In this document: positions 60,372 through 64,000 of the stretch, piece after piece
Layout: each line of letters begins with the position of its first letter
Position numbering within the stretch: position 1 is the first letter of the stretch
NCBI GenBank assembly: GCA_016758965.1
Contig: JAEPRB010000015.1
Coordinates: 186,001 to 250,000, forward strand
DNA: 64,000 nt
Direction of reading: 5' to 3'
From: Circinella minor
Taxonomy: Eukaryota > Mucoromycota > Mucoromycetes > Mucorales > Lichtheimiaceae
Program-made: the position numbers and the translations under genes
Notes under the pieces: generated by a model
Databases searched by the model: none
Seen by the model: the letters and a program-made list of their open reading frames with translations, nothing else
What the model was told of the DNA's origin: nothing

Positions 60372-62298
60372 TTAATCCATTTCTTCGTCTTGTTCAAATC
60401 CAACCCGACGTCGCATATTTCGACCATAAATTTTGTTAATCAACATAAGACCAGCTGCAATCCAACTTAAAGCTGCAAAGATAACAAAAAGAAAACCCGG
60501 ACCAAGTAACTGAAGTAATGGAGAAGCACATAACGTTAATACACATGCAAACGTCATACGGACTAGTGTAGCAGCGGCCAATACTGATGCACCTTCTCCA
60601 GGTGTAGCATCCAAAAGATAAGCATTTGTTTCAGGTAAAACTTGATTCATTCCAAATGTTTGAATCCTGTCGTTAAAAAACAAAAAAAAGCCCGTTGATG
60701 AGATTTTTAAGAATAATATAGCATACGTAACATATTAAGTTATTACTACTTACCCAAATGCTACAATCCCAATCCAATAAGATAGTTTGTATTCAGCGCT
60801 CCACCCAAACATCAACAAACCAGCTGGAATAAAAATCAAGCAACAAGGCCAGAGGTTAATTCCAATTCGATCTTCTATTTTATGTTTTCCATCACGTTTT
60901 TCACGTGCTCGTAAAAGCAATTTATCAGATACACATCCTTGAAAGACTGCACCTACTATGCTTCCCACTCCTCCACCCAAGTAGCACAAACCTACAAAAT
61001 ATATATATACAGTATCAAGTTTTTAGTAAATAGTACTTTTTTTTTATTCTATTTTATCATAGTGATAATCATCATCATTTGTATTTGTAATACGGACCAA
61101 GTTCCCAAGGAGTAAACCCATATATTTCTTCATACAGAATAGGAAGGACAGCTTCTAGAGCAAAAAATGATCCGAATACAATCCCACCGACAAGCGATGG
61201 TAATAAAACATGTGGGTAACGAAGCATTAATAACGGCCGAATTGGATTAAAAGTTTTTTTCTTGATTTTTTCTTGTTGTTGGTGTTGCTGATTGCATTTT
61301 TTATTGTTTTTAAAATGAGCGCTGTCATTTTTATCAAATATTTCTGAATTTTTGTGTTCTTCCAATACTGTAGTGGCAGATATTACGGGTGAAAGTGGTA
61401 GTGTAGTTGGAAGTGTTGTATCAATATCAAATTTCTTATTATCACGATAAGTTTCGGGCATAAAAAGAAATGTGATAATGAGGACAAAGCTACCAAATGC
61501 AACACAAAATAAAAAAGTGCTACGCCATGTTAAATTGCTTATTGTCAAAAATCCACCAATAATTGGACCTGTTTTTTTTTAAAAAAAAAAAAAAACCAAA
61601 TTAATTTTTTTTATCCTTTTTATTATTTTAATCAGAGAAAAAAGAGCATGAATATCTATTATTATTATTTAGAAGTTACATAATAGCTTACCAATCAAAG
61701 GGCCAATAAACATAGAAAGAAAAAGATTACTGGTAGGTCCACCTCGATTTTCAACATTATATAAATCTGCAAGGCATCCCCCACCGACTGCCATAGCGGC
61801 AGAAGAACCTACAGATTGAATGCATCGAAAAACGATGAGACTCCAGATATTACTGATTAATGCACAACCAAGAGAAGCAGCAGTAAAAATAACCATGGCT
61901 ATAATGAGTAAAAATCTTCTTGTTTGGTAATAATCAGATAAGGAACCCCAAAATACTGGTGCAATCCCCATAAACAAAACAAATAAGGCAGCCGTTAATA
62001 TGGTTGCAATATTTGGAGCATTAAGTTCACTAGTGATTGTTGGAAGACCTATATGTACAGTTCAGTATATGATGATTTTTATTTTTTATCTTGTTTATCA
62101 ATTTTTTATACCTGGAAAATATATGGTGCTTGACAATCCTGGCATAGAAGCTTGCATCATGAGAATACTTAAGATTCCAATTTTTGTTTTGTTGGAACTA
62201 AGGCGAGGATCTCTATCAACGGCAGGTCGTATTAATAATCTCGATTTTAGCCATTGTATAAACCGACTTTTTTTATTATTTTCTGATTGCGGTTCCAT
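60372..62298 (-). CDS. Major facilitator superfamily transporter (DHA1-like)
   Basis: Five exons (62298-62112, 62048-61692, 61568-61098, 60991-60754, 60666-60372) give 515 residues with about 12 predicted membrane segments. LFMGIAPVFWGSLSDYYQTR is the loop 2-3 signature (G.LSD..GRR type), and FRCIQSVGSSAAMAVGGGCL ADLY follows motif C-like order of DHA1 drug:H+ antiporters. MPETYRDNKK and a charged 80-residue central loop (Asn/Lys/Gln-rich) separate the halves. WELGLCYLGGGVGSIVG starts the second half. It likely exports a small molecule or drug from the plasma membrane; the substrate is unknown. The third intron has an unusual GTCCGT donor, required by phase. Confidence 0.9.
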
Positions 62299-64000
62299 AA
62301 TGTTTTGTAGACTCTTTTTGTTTTATTAAACTGTATTGTCTAATAGATGGTAATAAGAATATACTTATTTTTTTTATATAATTGAGAAAGAAGAATGAGA
62401 AGAAAATTACGTGTGCTTTATAACAAAAAAAAAATCGAAAGTAATGATAAACAAGAATTATTATCATTAGACAATATATGTGATATCAAATAATAATCTT
62501 CTTGTGCTTTACATGTAAGGCACAAGAATTATCACCAGAAAAAGAAAAAAAAAACAAGAGACTTTTATATAAGGTTTATTTTTACTCATTTCTTCTGGGT
62601 GTTTAGGTAAAAAAAAAAAAAAATATTCCATTCTTGGGCTGCATATGCATCTATATTTTCCAACCATTTTTTTTTTTTACCTCATTGGCAAAAGACTCTT
62701 TACTGAATACAACAGTTTATTCTTAGTAGTTACTAAAAATACTATATTATATATACAATTACGTAGACCTTGTTTTTTTTACGCACGCAAAATTTTCTAC
62801 CATGTTTTCAACCTCACTTTTTACACACTCCCTCCCCTCGATTTTTGCACTACTTTCGAGCCAAATTCCACTTGTACAAAAAGTAAAGTTCGACTGTTGT
62901 TAATAATATTGTAAACACAAATCTCAATCACAGTTTTTTTTTTTTTTTTTTTCAAAACTCGGTGTGGATATGATCACAAGAAGAAAGATGATGCATTAAA
63001 CTGCCAGTAGACATTGTGGTGTGGGAAAAGTGTAATGCATGGATATGCACTCTCTCCGAATTAATTATATAAAGTACAGATTGCAAATCGGATAAATAAT
63101 ACTCTACTATTGCATAAGGCCTACGTACCATGTGATCTACATTATGTTATTATTCTAGGCGCGCAAGATTACATCTGATCATTCTTATTACAGGACTAAT
63201 AATATACTTAATTACAAGTATTTTTTTACGATGTGTTTATTAAGAATATTAAGAGTGTAACACTTTTCAATTGTTGTTTATTTACCCCTGAAAATAAATA
63301 AATAAAAAAATGATACAATCTCATTAATTATTGACTTCATCATTATTCGTCACAAATTTCATCAAAAATCATCATTGTTATTGGATAAGTTGCTTTTGTT
63401 GGATGGCTGCTTTACATTATTTGATATTCCATAACGTGATCAATTTTTATTTACAATGCTTTAGGTTACGTATTAATTCATTATTATTTTTTCGAGAAGT
63501 GCAGTTGTGCTTTCTCGGAATTAAAGAATGGCACAGCCCCTCGGTAAATTAAATACATACTTTTCTGACAAGTGCAGCTATTACTGTATCACCTGATTTA
63601 TACCATATCGGGCTTACATATTATTTTTGCTTTCTATCAAAAGTAACCTATGATACATATTAAACACAGCTAAATGAAAAAAAAAAAAAAAAAGATAGAA
63701 CAATTACTTATACAAAGTAGCATAGAAAGGAACTTCTACCATTTTTTTTATCAAGTTAGATTATGTTTATTTTACGCCTCAAAAAATCAAAATATTTAGG
63801 TATTTGAAATGACAGGAGATGAATCACTTTTAACCTTTATTTTCCTTGAATTTGTGAAACATATTAATCACATGACTGGTATATACATAGCTGTGCAGCA
63901 CTATGAATAATACTAGGAGACAATAATAAACATATTATGTATGAATGCCCGATAAAACGATTGGAGAACAAGGATCAAGGGGAGTGGAGGGGGGAGTTTG
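62299..64000. other. 3' edge, 1.7 kb without a supported gene
   Basis: T and A homopolymers (62610, 62670, 62935-62955, 63677) and a G-rich end near 63980. Plus-strand open frames at 62645-62914 and 63331-63552 are hydrophobic or low-complexity and have no recognisable domain. Confidence 0.45.

Noticed and set aside
62645..63552. Two plus-strand open frames at the right edge
   Set aside because: Phe/Tyr/Ile-rich translations of AT-rich DNA with no recognisable features.

Overview
The window comes from an AT-rich eukaryotic genome. Genes carry short introns of about 50-160 nt, nearly all GT(A)...AG, and the proteins are fungal: KRE2/MNT1 mannosyltransferase (GT15), a Pma1-type plasma-membrane H+-ATPase, Tom20, Nsp1 and fungal-length Kap121. 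Codon use, tight intron size, A/T homopolymers and loose spacing suit an early-diverging filamentous fungus, most likely Mucoromycota/Mucorales. That placement is inference from gene style, not a database match. I reconstructed 21 protein-coding genes and checked reading phase across every proposed splice junction. I saw no tRNA, rRNA, CRISPR array or intact transposon.

Layout. 0.2-3.1 kb: a BMT5-like rRNA methyltransferase and a secreted repeat-peptide precursor with 17 QTSN[V/I]TG units, 16 of them followed by a dibasic site. 3.9-5.0 kb: a frameshifted pseudogene. 5.3-10.2 kb: a Tom20 receptor continuous with a MYND/SET-like protein, an unrecognised coiled-coil protein, and an SBDS N-terminal-domain mini-protein. 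10.2-13 kb: gene-poor, with a decayed minus-strand coding remnant. 13-24 kb: Kap121/importin-5, copper amine oxidase, low-molecular-weight tyrosine phosphatase and a GT15 mannosyltransferase. 24.6-36.9 kb: Pma1, a degenerate crotonase-fold protein with Cys-Pro motif repeats, a polyol dehydrogenase divergent from a KduD-like SDR, and a peroxisomal SCP-x type thiolase. 38-45.3 kb: a 1210-residue RhoGEF and a branched-chain aminotransferase. 45.3-51.3 kb: a 6-kb gene graveyard with several decayed coding fragments, microsatellites and a 94-bp repeat cluster. 51.3-62.3 kb: dihydrofolate reductase, UTP4, NSP1, a TM2-domain protein and an MFS drug:H+ antiporter-like transporter.

How the genes relate. 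Most are unlinked housekeeping genes for ribosome biogenesis (BMT5, UTP4), nuclear transport (KAP121, NSP1), membrane energisation, glycosylation, polarity signalling and amino-acid, amine or folate metabolism. One stretch (28.3-36.9 kb) groups oxidoreductases and acyl-CoA-type proteins. Within it, the polyol dehydrogenase and the KduD-like SDR share a 358-bp intergenic region and may be co-regulated. The items most likely to be new biology are the KEP-like peptide precursor, the pseudo-crotonase with six regularly spaced CP[I/V]xG[Q/K] motifs, and the Tom20-MYND/SET fusion whose SET core has lost its NHSC motif.
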